Positions 33,889-46,643 of a stretch of 64,000 bases of DNA are shown here, one piece after another; positions within the stretch are counted from its first letter, which is position 1, and each line of letters starts with the position of its first letter. A program made the translations under genes and the position numbers. The notes beneath the pieces are model-generated. The model worked only from the letters and a program-made list of their open reading frames with translations, ran no database searches and was not told the origin of the DNA. Source of the stretch: Conus ventricosus (Eukaryota > Mollusca > Gastropoda > Neogastropoda > Conidae); the NCBI GenBank assembly GCA_018398815.1, contig CM031601.1, forward strand, positions 32,454,880 to 32,518,879. Direction: 5' to 3'.

Positions 33889-34522
33889 CCCCTTGCAACG
33901 AAGGTTCTCTTTTCCTTTTTGAAACAATTTCCATAAACAATGTAATACATCGTCAATGAAATTCACATGCATCAAAGTAAAGAACAATACAATCATCTTT
34001 AGTAATTCACACACAACATGTCCAAAACTATTTGATATACAGTCATTCATTAACAGAGAATAACTAAAGGAAATTCCCAAGAAACAGCCAGGGGTATTTG
34101 ATGCTGAGTAGAAAAAATAGCACCAACAAACAAACAAACAAAAAATTAAAATAATAAATAAAATAATAACATCAACTCTTGATCATAAAACAATAAGATA
34201 GTCATGGCTAGAGAGGATTTGACAGGAACGGGAGGGAGTGGTTGGAAATAGGTGGGGGAGATGTTGGGGGTAGGGTGGGAGGGGGAAGAGTAAAGAATGA
34301 GGAATAAAGAAAAAAGGAAGGACACAATACCGGCCTTTTGCAATCCAAACTATTTGATCCACGCACGACGCACGTCTGGCATCACTACTAAAGCCCTATT
34401 TAGTATCATAATGTGTACAGTTTTGTTATCCACTGTGACATAAAAACAATCCTAATAAGTAGAAACATAATAGTATTTACGGCTAATTTTTTATTGCGAC
34501 GAACTGTAGTTGTCTAAACTGC
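28308..34522. repeat. 6.2-kb head-to-tail duplication, copy A
   Basis: Aligns end to end with 34526-40594. It starts with poly-C, CA, poly-T and CCATTATTATCTATCCACCA and ends with GACGAACTGTAGTTGTCTAA. Copy A is about 150 bases longer and differs from B mostly by scattered single-base insertions and deletions, many of which break ORFs that are longer in B. Confidence 0.93.
28735..33757 (-). mobile_element. I/Nimb-type LINE, copy A (indel-riddled)
   Basis: Same element as 34935-39840 with the same order on the minus strand: ORF1 start at 33757, SGNH-like domain, endonuclease, RT, RNase H. Only short frames survive, such as 32608-32922 (ORF1), 31991-32176 (endonuclease start, ETGRVGTALYIRQDV) and 29546-29761 (post-RT). 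The ORF2 start codon visible in B is lost here. The indel pattern looks more like uncorrected read errors than normal decay. Confidence 0.85.
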
Positions 34523-34934
34523 CATCCCCCCCCCCCCCCCCCCCCCCCCCACAAAACACACACACCTTTCTTCTCCTTTTTTTTTTTTTTTTTTTTTTTT
34601 TTTCCATTATTATCTATCCACCATTACCACAACCATCACAAAATAATATCACACCATCCCAATAAACTAACACACAACCCTATCATATCACACACACACA
34701 CCTCCCCTGACGCAACCCCCCCCCCCCCCCCCCCTCTGTTTCCTCTCCCCATAATCCCCCTGGCCTCATGTCATTTCCGCCTTCATGGACAATAACAGAT
34801 GAGTCATTTTTCATTCTTTTTTCGTTTTTCGTAGTTTGTACTGTCCCACATGTTAAATGTGATTTATTTTTTCGCCTGATGAAGACCCAAGTGGTTGAAA
34901 TGCATCGTGTCTTGTCTTGTGCTTTGTTTGTCAA

Positions 34935-37900
34935 TGTCATTGGCGGTAAGTTCTAAAACTCTATTCCTAATTTTACCTAAAAGGCTATAATTTTCATACA
35001 AGGATAAAGGAATATTTATTTTTGTAAAGATCTTTTCCTTAGCTGCACCATTTTTGGCTAACCGATCAACCCTTTCATTTGCTGCTAAACCACAATGTGA
35101 TGGAATCCAACAAAAGTCAATAGAAGAACCACGAAAAAGACAAAAAGTTAATTAAATGGTATATCTCAGATATCATTTCTCCTCTCACTCTTGTATGAGA
35201 ATATTTTAAAGCTTGAAAGACGATTTTGAATCGACACAAAATAATATTTGAAATATGGAATATGGAAAACTAAGAAGATAGTTCAGTGCCATAATAATGG
35301 CAATTAGCTCTGCTGTGAATACAGAGTAATTTTTCCCAATGTGATACGATTTCTCTATTTTTAATGATGGAAAAATGAATGCAGCACCTGATAATTGGTT
35401 TTCATGTAGAGAACCGTCTGTATATATTTTAAGATGATTTATATAATTTTCGTTTATATGTGCCTTGACATATGTTGGCAGCATGGTCCCATCACTTTTT
35501 CCTTAAATCTGTATAATTAATATCGAAATTAGCCTTACTAGCTCCCATTGAAGAATATTACTGTAAATCGTTTGAGGAGCTACTGTTTTGGGGTTCAACA
35601 CCAGCATCTGTAAATAATTAGGACGTATAGGAGCCTATAGTTTTTTACAGAGTCAAAACTCTGTGCTCGCTTTGGAAAATGTATTTCTGATTTTAAACCA
35701 GTTTCCTTGATCATGAATTTTGCGTTGAATGACTCCTTAATATAATATTTTGCTGAAGCAAGTTTCATATTTTCGGTAAAGGGCAAAATTCCTATTTCTG
35801 TGTGGGTTTTCAGTGTTGAGGCATGGACAGGGACACCGAGAGCTATCTTATAAGCTTTGCTATCGATGCTTTGCATCTTTGTTATAAAATATGTTGGAGC
35901 TGAAAAGAATATTTCCTGAGCGTAAGATAATTTTGATCTCACAAGCGCAGTTGCTAAAAGAATAAGTACCTTACTATCTTTTCCCCACGACTGTCGATTT
36001 ATCATTTTTAATAAATTTAATCCTTTTCTGGCTTTTGTCAGAATATTTCCAAATGGTAGTTCCAATTCAATTTAGAAGTCAGACTTACTCCTAGAAATTT
36101 AACAACTTTCTTATATTCAAGTGGCATTCCATTTATTTGAAAAGAGGGTAGAGGTTTAGGATCATACCCAGAGTTGAAGAGAACCATATGCGATTTTTCA
36201 TATGAAAGGGTTAGTCCGTTTTCAATCATGTATTTACTGATTTGTCTAGTTCATTTTGATATACCTTTTTAATATAGTTGATTGATCTAATCGGTGTAAG
36301 CTTTTTTAGAGTGGCTTTCATCCATATGCAAATATCATCCGCATATTGTGCAAGCTCGACATTGTTTGAGACCACTTTTGGAAGATCATGCATCAAAATG
36401 TTGAAAAGGATTGGGGCTATTACACCTCCTTGTGGGATTCCCATCTGTGTACGTCTTTGATTGGAGTAGGCATTACCAACCTTAGTCTGTATTATTCTTT
36501 CACTTTAAAATGCCTTTATAAGATTGTACATATAACCTGAAATACCTATTAATCCTAGTTTGTTTAGAAGTTTTGAATGCCAAACTTGGTCATATGCCTT
36601 TCTAATGTCAAAACAAAGGGGCAAGTACGTTTTTCCTACGTGAAAACTGATGTTTAATCTGTGTGGTAATTTTTACAAAATGATCAACTGATGATTTCCC
36701 TTTTTCTAAAACCCGCCTGTTGTATTGGTATTATACCATTTTTTTCACAGAAATGTTCAAGCCTTTTTAGAATTATTCTTTCCATAAGTTTTCCCACATG
36801 TGATGTAAGAGCGACAGGTCTGTAATTATTTTCATCTGATTTTGACTTTCCCTCCTTGGAATAGGGGTAACAGTAGATTGTTTTCCATAAAGATGGCTGA
36901 ATCCTTCAAACCAACATTTTTGAAAAAAATGAACTTAAAAAAAGTTTTATATTAACTGGTAAATGCTTATCATTTCATTGGAAATCGCATCTGGTCCCAC
37001 TGATTTTTTCTTTGATCCAAGGTTTGAAATTGCATCTTTTGTTTCCTGAAAAGTAATAGGAGCATTTGTATAGTGATTGTTATTGGGACTTTTTTCATTG
37101 TCTTCGTTTTCGTCCATTTTTTCTCTAAGCTGTTTTTGTTCTTCTGAGATGCCTTCGAAGTTACTATTTTTTGCAAATGCATCTGCAAATGTTTCAGCCT
37201 TTTCAAAATTTGGAAGGAAATTCGTTATTTTCCAATTTTAAGGGATACCCAGGAAGACTTATTCCATTTTCATTTCTTTTATTTTTTTCCAGTTTTCTGG
37301 AGATCTTTGTGATTTTGAACCTCATTTTCACAGAAATTTGACCAATATTCTTCCTTTGCCTTTTCAGTCACTCTATTACTGTGATTTTTTGCTTTGTTTT
37401 TTTCAGCAATCTTTTCTGGATCTGTTTTATTTTTAGATACATTTTATAAGCCTCCATTTTTTGTTCTCTTGCTTCTTCACAGGAAACATTCCACCAAAGA
37501 TTTCCTGTATTTTTTTCTTGTTTTATCAGGATTACATTTAGGGATTGAAAGCTCAGCTGCACGCAAAACAGTATCAACAAATTTCATGTAGCTTGTATCA
37601 ACATCATCAACCATCATCTCCTCGCAATTGCAAATAGAAAGCATGTTTTCAAATCTATCCCAATCAGCTTTGTTGTAGTTAAATTTGGGATTTGATCTTT
37701 TTGTGAGATCAGAACTAGTTTGTTTTACTTTGATGGAAATAACTATTGGTAAATGATCACTGCCTAGGGAGTCTTTAAGTGTGTCCCATTCACAACTTGG
37801 AGCGACTGCAGCCGACATGAGAGTTAGGTCTATCGCTAAAGCCCGATGATATGAAATATCCGGGATTCGAGTGACACTACCATCATTCAGTATACATAGT

Positions 37901-38386
37901 GAAGAGTCTACTACACTTTCAAGGAATCTGTTATGCGTTATGATTTTGCACTCATTATCCCAAAAGGGGGCGTGTGAATTGAAATCACCTGCAATTAGCC
38001 ACTTATCGTTTGGTCTTGTAAAGTACGAATCCACTCTGTGTTTGATTGTCAGGACCTTTTGGCAAATAAACCGACAATATGTTCAGTATCAATGATCCAT
38101 GGAATTTTGCTTTTACTGCACAAGCATTTATGTTTTTAATGTCTTTTGAAAAAGGTGTATCTATTTCGAGGTATTCTACATCTTGTCGAATGTACAATGC
38201 GGTACCAACCCTTCCCGTTTCATCACTGTTTTGGTATATTGGTGGGTAGTAAAAGTTTTGGATTTTTGGAAGCTTTTGTTCATGTACATTAAGAGATTGT
38301 AATACTAATGCTTGGTAAATATTATATTATTTTGATATTGATCTGCAATTCCATTGCAGTATGTTTACATTTTTTGGTCTTGTCAT
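34935..38386 (-). pseudogene. LINE ORF2: AP endonuclease, reverse transcriptase, RNase H
   Basis: The ATG at 38386 begins MTRPKNVNILQWNCRSI, the usual start of an APE-type endonuclease. Further blocks are ETGRVGTALYIRQDVEYLEI, WLIAGDFNSHAPFWDN and LGSDHLPIVISI (catalytic Asn/Asp and SDH). The RT runs about 37150-36050, with GIPQGGVIAPILFNILMHDL, active site YADDICIW and KKVVKFLGVSLTSKLNW. RNase H lies at 35430-35000, with LKIYTDGSLHENQLSGAAF, FTAELIAIIMAL, CVDSKSSF and HCGLAANERVDRLAKNG. Each block is in a shifted frame relative to the next, so it is non-functional as assembled. Confidence 0.88.
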
Positions 38387-38689
38387 GTTCTTTATAATTG
38401 CATACTATATCACCAGAATTTAAAAAAAAAAAAAAAGAAAGTAACAACACTAAATATACAACAAATTTCAACAAGGATAGATAGGGGAAAAAAGAGGGGA
38501 AATGTTTCAGGATTGTGAAAAATGGCACAAAGTATTGAATGTCAATCTCCAACGATCAAAAAATTTTTGATGCTGAATAAATAACAACTCCACAAATCAT
38601 TGTGCTAGAGTAATGTCTTCAGCATGTAGACTGTTTTAAAAAGTATTTATTCCCACTGTGTTAGCGCGTCAAATAGTTCCACCAGGGGC

Positions 38690-39840
38690 CATGGAAGGGG
38701 CGGCCGAGATCCCTAGGATTGTAGTGAAAGGAATCTTCCCATGATGGATACCGTGCGGGGTGTTGTTTTTGGGGCCTCTTGGGTTTAGACCATAACATTC
38801 TGTTGAGGTGTCTGCCAATGTTACGGGCAACGACGCTGGTTCCCCGTCCATGTCAGATGAATGCCATCACGCTGGGTCCCAGTGTTTGCCCGAAGAGTGT
38901 CGTGACTGACGAAGCTCACGTTTTTGGGGTGTCAAATAGGTCTGCCGTGTGGTCGCATTGAACAGGTTGCGTTTCATCTCCAACTCTTTGTGTTTAACAG
39001 GGCGATTTTGCTCACAACGATCTTTGAGTGGGTTTTTTTTTTTAAATCTCCTTGATTTTTCAGTGAAGGTTTTGCTCGTCTTGATAGCATCACTGTTTTT
39101 TATTTCGTTTATGCCCCCAATGGATTACGATTACTTCTGGGTGTTTGTCTGTGGAGGTTGCTGTTTGCAGGGACGGTTGGATTTCTTTGGTCGTAAAAGT
39201 TTTCATAGATGTTGATTGAAAACCATATGAGGCTCCCAGTCTTTCCCCATCCACTCTTTTCAGTACAGAGTCGTGTAGAAGAAGAACATTTGGCAAGTCC
39301 TGCTTGTTTTCTTTTTTTACTTCCTTCCTTCCAGAGTTCGAATTCGTGACGTCATTCTTCTTCTTCTTTGCGTCATTTTTGGGGAACATTTCTGCCGTAG
39401 TGGTCGGATTAGTTCGATTTGTTGTTTTTTCTTTATCTTTTGAGCTTTTATTTTGTTTTTCTTTATCAGCATCTTTTTTCTGTTGGAACCGATGCCACCA
39501 CCTCAGCAAATGTAGGCATACATTTTGAGGGACTCCAACGCGAAGCAATAGGTTTTGGATTGTTGGGTGGTACAGGAGTGTTCCATTTTCGGATTAACTC
39601 GTTTTGATTTTCTATTGTTTTTTCGAGCACAGAAATGCGATCGGACATACTCGTTATAAGTGTTTTTAAAACACCAACCTCATTTAAAAGATCAGGCAGT
39701 GCACGAGCGGAGCAGATGTTTTCAGGCCGTTGCTCTGGGTTGCCTGTGGTTTGGCAGGCCTTGGTTTGAGTTGATCGCTCCGAATTTTCACTTCCCAAAT
39801 TCAGAGTTGTTGTAGATTTCTTTTGGGCACCTGCACGCAT
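38690..39840 (-). pseudogene. LINE ORF1 with SGNH-hydrolase-like domain
   Basis: Starts MRAGAQKKSTTTLNLGSE at 39840. An N-terminal coiled-coil-like part (LLNEVGVLKTLITSMSDRI, SVLEKTIENQNEL) precedes a Lys-rich linker, then VLLLHDSVLKRVD ... RLGASYGFQ ... EVIVIHWG, and near 38870 FVSHDTLRANTG then DGIHLTWTG. These fit SGNH/GDSL blocks I, III and V, with HDS instead of the usual GDS at the nucleophile block and DGIHL carrying the catalytic Asp/His pair. Esterase-like ORF1 domains are known from CR1-type LINEs and are thought to help lipid or RNP interaction. At least three frameshifts interrupt it. Confidence 0.7.
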
Positions 39841-39892
39841 TTTCTTTTTTTTTTTTATCTGTTAAAATTATATTTTTCCTCAAATGATGCAT

Positions 39893-39895
<3 letters not shown>

Positions 39896-39932
<37 letters not shown>

Positions 39933-39957
39933 TTTTTTTTTTTTTTTTTTTTTTTTT
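39896..39957. repeat. CT tract followed by poly-T
   Basis: (TC)n then about 25 T. On the minus strand this is a poly-A end followed by (GA)n, fitting the 3' end of the Tx1 LINE that lies to the right. Confidence 0.8.
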
Positions 39958-40594
39958 CTTTTCCCTTGCAACGAAGGTTTTTCTTTTCCTTTTTGAAACA
40001 TTTTACATAAACAATGTAATACATCATTCAATGAATTCACATGCATCAAAAAGTAAAGACTATACTATCATTCTTTAGTAATTCCACACACAACATTGTC
40101 CAAATCTATTTGATATAGCAGTCATTCATTACAGAGAATAACTAAAGGAAATTCCCATGAAACTGCAGGGTATTTGATGCTGAGTAGAAAATAGAGCAAC
40201 AACAAACAAATCAAACAAAAATTTAAAAATAAATAAATAAAATAATAACATCAACTCTTGACATAAAACAATAAGTTTGTCTATGGCTAGAGTGGATTTG
40301 ACAGGAAAGGGAAAGGAGTGGTTGGAAATAGTGGGGGAGGGGGGGGGGGGGGTGGGGGAGGGGGAAGAGGTAAAGAATGAGGAATAAAGAAAAAGGAAAG
40401 GTCCATACCGCCTTTGCAAATCCAAACATATTTGATCCACGCTCGACTGCAGGCGCATTAGAATGCTTTTTGTATAATATTGTGTCCAGTTTTGTTAGCC
40501 ACTGTGACATAAAAACACTCTAAATAAGAATGAAAACTTTAGTAGTATTTACGGCTAATTTTTTTATTGCGACGAACTGTAGTGTCTAATCTGC

Positions 40595-43500
40595 GCACAG
40601 TGTGCTATATGGTAACCAGTTTTTAAAAAATCATGAATAGCGATTTTCCATTATATGTGCATGCTTTTCTATTGATACCCTATGTTTAAGTTCGACTATA
40701 AATTCAGAAAAGCCTGGTATTGCGTTAATAATTCTACTTTATAGACGAAAAACTTTGCCCATAGTTAAAATAAGATCAAAAATTGGTCTGTTTTTGTTTT
40801 TTCGTCGTTCCGAACAAGATCAGCTCGACATTCAGTGACAATCTGAACAATGTTCACATTTCTGTTTTCAAATATCTTTCCAATTCCTTCCAGAATTCTT
40901 GTGTTATTGGACAAAACCACAAATAATGATGATTGTGTCTCTTTCTTTTTTACAAAATCTGCATTTATCGCTGTCTGAGAGACCCATTCTTTTCAGAGTA
41001 TGTTTGATACCAAAACCTGTGGCAGAGTTTCAGTTGAATCCATCTAAATTTTATTTCTTTGATTTTTCGGACATGTTTTTATTCAGTTTCCCAGTCTACC
41101 GCTGTTTGTATCTTATTTCCCATTTTGCCAAAAGACTCTATATTGAGTACATCTATTTTATCAGGAGCAAATTGTGTAAATTTTTGATCCTTTGACAACA
41201 CTTGTTATAATTTTCAAAACTTTGCTTTGTCATTCTTGACTCTGTTTTCAAATGTTATGTTTCTTTTTCTAGCATATTCTGTTATAGCCTGGACACAGCC
41301 TAAATAATGGAGGTAATTCACCTGTACACCTAACTTTGTTGAAAATTTTTTGAAACTTAAAAAGTGCCATTTCATCCATCATATCTCCCACATTAATTTA
41401 TCTTTGTCAAACCATAACTTAAAATAAAAATGCGTTTTATCAATTTTGAATTTATTGTTATAAAAAATAGGTTCTGCTAAAATCTCCTCAGTATTCTCTA
41501 AATCTGTTTGTATGTTCACAGTGTCATAAGATTTAAACACATCCTTCCAAAACTGGTTACACCTACTCTGTAAAATACTTCTTTGACCCAAAATGATTTG
41601 ATTTTTACTTCTGGACAGGCGTTTACATAAAACTGTCTTCCACTTTGAGCTCTTAGTAATTAATTTTCTAATCCATGACAGTTTTAAAGCTTGCATAAAG
41701 GCGTGAATGTCTGGCAAACCTATACCTCCGTTTTCAATATATGAACTGCGTACTTTCGTTAAAATTTTGTCAGGTTTTTTGCCCATACAAATTCAAAACA
41801 CATCTTTTGCAAATGTTTATGTCACTCTCAGGGGGGTTTGGGAGTAACATCCACAGGTATACAAGTTTAGACAAAATAAGAGATTTTAATCGCAACCTTA
41901 CGAGTGGAGTACACATACGTTTTGACCAAATTTTAAAACAGGTTTTGCACTTCATGTAAACTTATCTGACATATTATTTCTGTTAGTTTTGATAATTTTT
42001 TGTAAACCAATTCTAGAATTTTGATTTTATGGGTTCCATATCATATGCTTTTCAGCCAATGCACAGTTTGTGAACCTTTTTTTTCCCTAGCCATACGTTG
42101 CAGGTTTTTTCAAAATTTAATTTAGACCTGAAATGCCTTCAATTCTTCTATTGAGTTGAACATTTTTCATATGACTTTTTATCCCCTTCTAATGTAAACG
42201 ACGTATCGTCTGCAAACTGGCTTATTTTAAATTCTGTGTCAGAATTTTCACTCCCTTAATTTCATCATCTTCTCTTATTTTGCTCGCTAGTACTTCAACA
42301 CATAACACAAAGAGATATGGGGAAAAGAGGGTCACCTTGGCGACATCCTCTCCTAATGGGAAAACTCTGAGATACCTTTCCGTTAACGATTACATGAGCT
42401 TTAATATTTTTGTAAAAAGTGCCTATCCATTTGGTCATATCCTTTCCAAAGCCACAGTACCTGATAACTTTTTCCAGATAGTCCCAATTTATGGAGTCGA
42501 AAGCCTTCTCAAAGTCGACTGAGACAGTAACCCAGGTAGATTTTTGTTTCTAAGTAATGAAATCATGTCATATAATAGTCTTAAATTATCCCAATTTTAC
42601 CTCCCTGGTATGACCCTGTCTGATTTCGTGAAATATTTAGGTGTACTGTTTTTATTTCTATTAGCTATGCAGGTGATCCTTTTTTTATAAGTTACATTTA
42701 ACAATGAAATTGGTCTCCAGTTTTGTATATATTCCTTGGGTTTGTCTCCCTTGGGTAAACATATTATTATACCTTCTCTCTGAGTCACTGACATTTCTCT
42801 TTAGAAAGCCTTCATTTAGAGAACGGATTACAAAATCCCAGATGTTTCCAAAAGAATTTAAAGAAATTAACTGTAAATCCATCCGTGCTGGGCTTTTGTC
42901 ATTTTGCATTTTTTCAATGCTTCTGTTGCTTCTTCTTTTGTTATGAGACCTTCCAAGTTATCAGATTCGTTTTTGCTTAATTTTGGTAATGTTTTTGTAA
43001 ACTTGCCTATATCTGTATCCGCAATTTCTGTTCTTTATATAGTTTTTGAAAAAAGGATTTGGTCTTGTCTAACAAGTCGGTTGTTTCCGTCAATACACGG
43101 CCATCTGCTGTTGTTAGTTTTAACATCTGTTTGCTAATGAAATGTCTCTTTTCAAGATTACAAAAATATTTATTTATTTTCTCCCCTTGTAGTGCCCACC
43201 TAACCTTTGATCTTAACATTATCCCTTCCATTTTTGTTTTTCTGATCTCTACCAGCTGAGCCTTCTTCTCCTTTAGAGTTATTCTTTCAGCTTGGTTTGG
43301 ATGCGAATTGCTCTCAAGGGTTTGTATTTCTTGTTCTAAAGTTTGTTCCGTCTTTTTAAGATCTTTGTTTTTGTGTATGCTGTACGAAATTGTTTTAGCC
43401 CTGATTTCCATTAGTAAGGTGTCCAAGAATAGCTGGTCTGATACTACAAATTGAATCTGATCGTTAGGTATTTGTTTTAAATTTTTGTCTCATATGGAAG

Positions 43501-44330
43501 AGCTGCATATTGACACTTAACTTCTTCTATTAGGTTATTTATTGATTGAATATATGTGTAATCTTTTAAACAGTGACGAGTTGAATTTCCAAAGATTTTG
43601 TTTTTTTCTTTAACTTTAAAGGTAACTTCCATTGAAATGAGCGAATGGTCACTGCGGTAACCAAAATGAATATCAGCGTTACTCACTGAAGTAATTAAAG
43701 TTTCCGAAATCAAGAAATAGTCAAGGCGGCTTTGCTGACGTGGATTTGGCCTTCGCCATGTATATCTGAGAACCTCTGGGTTAAATTCTCGCCAAACATC
43801 TATTAATTCTAACTCAGATATAATTTCAATCACTTTTTCCCTAGCTTTAACATTGTTAATATTTTTATAATTATCATAATCTAAGGTTGGATTGAGTACT
43901 ATGTTCCAGTCTCCAGCAATAACAATATTTGGGCTACCCGCTTCCTCAATTTGATTTTTTATGTTCTGAAAAAACGCTGGGTTATCCCTGTTTGGCCCAT
44001 AAATATTAACTAATGTTATTTGTTTCCCAAACGTATTTATAACTAAAATAATATAATTTCCTTTCGTGTCCTTAACTGTTTTTTCTATTTTGAAATCAAA
44101 GTTATTATTAAATAAAATTCCCACTCCTCTTGACCTACTATTATTTGAAGAAAATACACTTTTCAAATCCCATTCAGCTCGTATCTGGCGTTCTAAGTTT
44201 TTTGTAAAATGTGTATCTTGTATAAAATATATGGAATATTGTTTTTGTCGTAAATGTTGCAAACACATCTCTCCTTTTCCAAAGTTTCCAAGACCCGGCA
44301 ATTAAGAGAAGATATTTTGATGCTACCCAT
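40595..44330 (-). mobile_element. Tx1/L1-like LINE ORF2 (3' tail extends into the duplicated block)
   Basis: Minus-strand order: endonuclease 44330-43477; linker 43426-43007 with a coiled-coil (LEQEIQTLESN, ALQGEKINKYFCNLEKRHFI); RT start 42909-42597 (IICLPKGDKPKEYIQNWRPI, SLLNVTYK); active site QFADDTSF near 42215; post-RT 41786-41379 (IENGGIGLPDIHAFMQALKL, SWIRKLI); C-terminal knuckle about 41090-40850 (MGLSDSDKCRFCKKE). Several frameshifts. No ORF1 is visible to the right of 44330. Confidence 0.88.
43477..44330 (-). pseudogene. Tx1/L1 LINE AP endonuclease domain (longest LINE frame here)
   Basis: Begins MGSIKISSLNCR at 44330; one frameshift near 44295, then 275 open codons. Endonuclease landmarks: YSIYFIQDTHF (the usual QETH reads QDTH), SRGVGILFNN, ITLVNIYGPN, IVIAGDWNIVLNP, SRLDYFLIS and GYRSDHSLISM (SDH catalytic pair). 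This domain nicks target DNA to prime reverse transcription. It remains nearly open, so the copy is relatively young or was repaired in assembly. Confidence 0.85.
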
Positions 44331-44874
44331 TAATATTTTGCTTATTTCTCTTTTGTCTTATGCTCCTTTCCATTTCTTCGTGTTTTTTAAGGATGCTATG
44401 AATAAGTTCAAGCGAATGTGACTTAATGTACAAAATGACAAAATGAAAAGAAAATGAATAAAACATTTTTTTTTTTTTTTTTGGTGAGTGATCGTCGGAC
44501 ACAGGCTTTCCCAAGATAAAAAGAAGAAGAAGAAACTAACAGGATTCGCATTAATAAGTGACATATCAGCGTCAAAGACTACAGACACCATAACAATAAT
44601 GAAAAGTAACATTCCACACCTTATCATCAATTCTTCCATGGATATCGAAACCCCAAAAATGTAATAAAACTGTGCGCTTTTGTCAAAGCATTTTTCATAT
44701 TCGCTTTTCATACTAGGAACCATAATTAAAAAGTAATAATAAAAAAGTTAGGCATACGTCAAAAAAAATCATTTTGTGTACACATATGATTTAACAAACA
44801 CACAACATCCCAGATCAGCACACATAACCGGCTTTTCCAAAGCACCCATTCTTGCTAGTATGTTTTGTTTTTAC
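44331..44874. other. AT-rich unique sequence, no gene seen
   Basis: A 20-base T tract at 44467-44482 and short ORFs only. Confidence 0.5.
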
Positions 44875-44976
44875 GTGTGTGTGTGTGGGTGTGTGTGTGT
44901 TGTGGTGTGTGTGTGTGTGTGCGCGCGGTGTGCGTGTGTGTGTGAAAGGTGGGGGGAGGGGGGGGGGGGGAGGGGT
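44875..44976. repeat. GT microsatellite with G tract
   Basis: (GT)n with GCGCGCG and GTGGTG interruptions, then a G-rich run at 44950-44976. 44977-45468 is unique, with an exact-looking duplicated phrase ATCTTTGTATACACTTGAATG at about 45408 and 45432. Confidence 0.9.
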
Positions 44977-45468
44977 AGTATGTTTGTAAATCAGCCAGGC
45001 GTATTTATAAAGTTCATCTTTTTTCCTCTTCCTCTGAAAACATGTGCAGAGGAAAAAAAGCCAGCAAAGCAAAAACCAGAATCAATTTCAAAACCCATAG
45101 GTAAAAAAAAGAGACTAAGCATACCAAGACAGAATTCCCAGTTCAACAAACTTCCCTTTTATCGTACAAGTATTTTTACATTGGTACAGTGTAATCTAAT
45201 AAGGAAAAAGAATTGTGTGTGTGTGTGTGTCCACGCTTATGCCTGTGCTAATCCGGAACATCTTTCTACAAAGTCGAAAGGAGATTTACACCAAGTTTTA
45301 AAACTACAATGAACGTCAATTAGATACACACTGTATACAACCTCAATATTACAATGACTTCGGCAATCATGAGAATTACATAAGCAACTCTTTACTAACA
45401 TTTTTCTTTGTATACACTTGAATGCCAAATTATCTTTGTATACACTTGAATGTTAAATTATCCGTATA

Positions 45469-45518
<50 letters not shown>

Positions 45519-45627
45519 GGGGGCAGAGAGAGAGAGGGGGAGGAAGAGAAAGAAAGAAAGAAAAAAAGAGAGAGAGAGGAGAGAGAGGAGAGAGAGGAAG
45601 GGGGCAGAGAGAGAGAGGGGGAGGAAG

Positions 45628-45675
<48 letters not shown>
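45469..45675. repeat. imperfect GA/GAAA tract with internal duplication
   Basis: Purine-only sequence; the block GGAAGGGGGCAGAGAGAGAG with the following GAAAGAAAG occurs twice, about 82 bases apart. Confidence 0.93.
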
Positions 45676-45679
<4 letters not shown>

Positions 45680-46062
45680 TATGTTTATATAATGCCTCAG
45701 TTGAAACATGTGAGCATAACATTTACACAATTACTGAATTAGGTCGTGGATGATTTAAATGAAGCTGGACAACTCAGCACTTAACGTGTAACATATTTGT
45801 ACACAGTAAAATCAAGATTAAACAGTTTAGCAGAATAATCATAATATCATTTGAGAAAGTGGACAATTTATATATAGTACATTTGAATATGGCTACTCAT
45901 GTAGTATAAAAAGACCAATCATGTCACAGATCAATCATGCAACCTCTGAATGCTTGTTAGAGGTTAGGTGGTACATTGAAAAACAGATCAAAGGTCTTCC
46001 AGATAAATTTAGTACACATTGTGTGCATTATCTTGAATGTGTGTTTACATTTACCATTCAAG

Positions 46063-46066
<4 letters not shown>
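45676..46066. repeat. 390-base module, copy 1
   Basis: Diverged direct repeat of 46757-47072. Shared phrases: GATGATTTAAATGA.GCTG, ACAACTCAGCACTT, ATTTGTACACAGT, AATCATGTCACA and GGTGGTACATTGAAAA. Both are flanked by GA tracts, so the unit includes the microsatellite. Confidence 0.85.
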
Positions 46067-46120
<54 letters not shown>

Positions 46121-46240
46121 AGACAGAGAGACAGAGACAGAGGAAGAAAGAAAGAGAGAAAGAGAGAGAGACAGAGACAGAGAGAGAAAGAAAGAAAGAG
46201 AGAGAGGAGAGAGAGAAGAAAAAGAGAGGAAAGAGAGATT
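46067..46240. repeat. GA and GACA/GAAA purine tract
   Basis: (GA)n then degenerate GACAGA/GAAAGA. Both strands give artefactual R/E or S/L ORFs. Confidence 0.93.
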
Positions 46241-46339
46241 ATATTTATATCATCCTGAAATAGATCAAACAGTGAAATAGTTCAAAACCTTTGAATGACA
46301 ATGGATATATGTCGATTACAACCTGCATACATATTCATG

Positions 46340-46587
46340 CATGTGTATTTATACATACACACACATATACACACATATATATATACACATATATACACAC
46401 ACATATATATACACACACACCACTATATATATATATATACATATACACACACACATATATATACATATACATACATATATATATATATATAATATATATA
46501 TATATATATAATATATATACATACACATATATACATACACATATATACATATATACTTTAGGGGGAGATGGAAGAGTCAAACAAGAA

Positions 46588-46643
<56 letters not shown>

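Larger units (their letters stand above)
34935..39840 (-). mobile_element. I/Nimb-type LINE, copy B (near full length)
   Basis: Complete domain set on the minus strand: ORF1 (39840 to about 38690), a 300-base inter-ORF stretch, ORF2 (38386 to about 34935) with endonuclease, RT and RNase H. It ends at about 34935 after the RNase H motif, directly before a module related to the foldback element (GATGAAGACCCAAGTGGTTG). No clear poly-A. Frameshifts are fewer than in copy A. Confidence 0.88.
34526..40594. repeat. 6.1-kb head-to-tail duplication, copy B
   Basis: Second copy of the block, directly adjacent to copy A (about 3 bases apart). Its right end falls inside the C-terminal region of the Tx1 LINE that continues to 44330, so the unit contains that LINE's 3' tail plus a whole I-type LINE. 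Confidence 0.93.
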
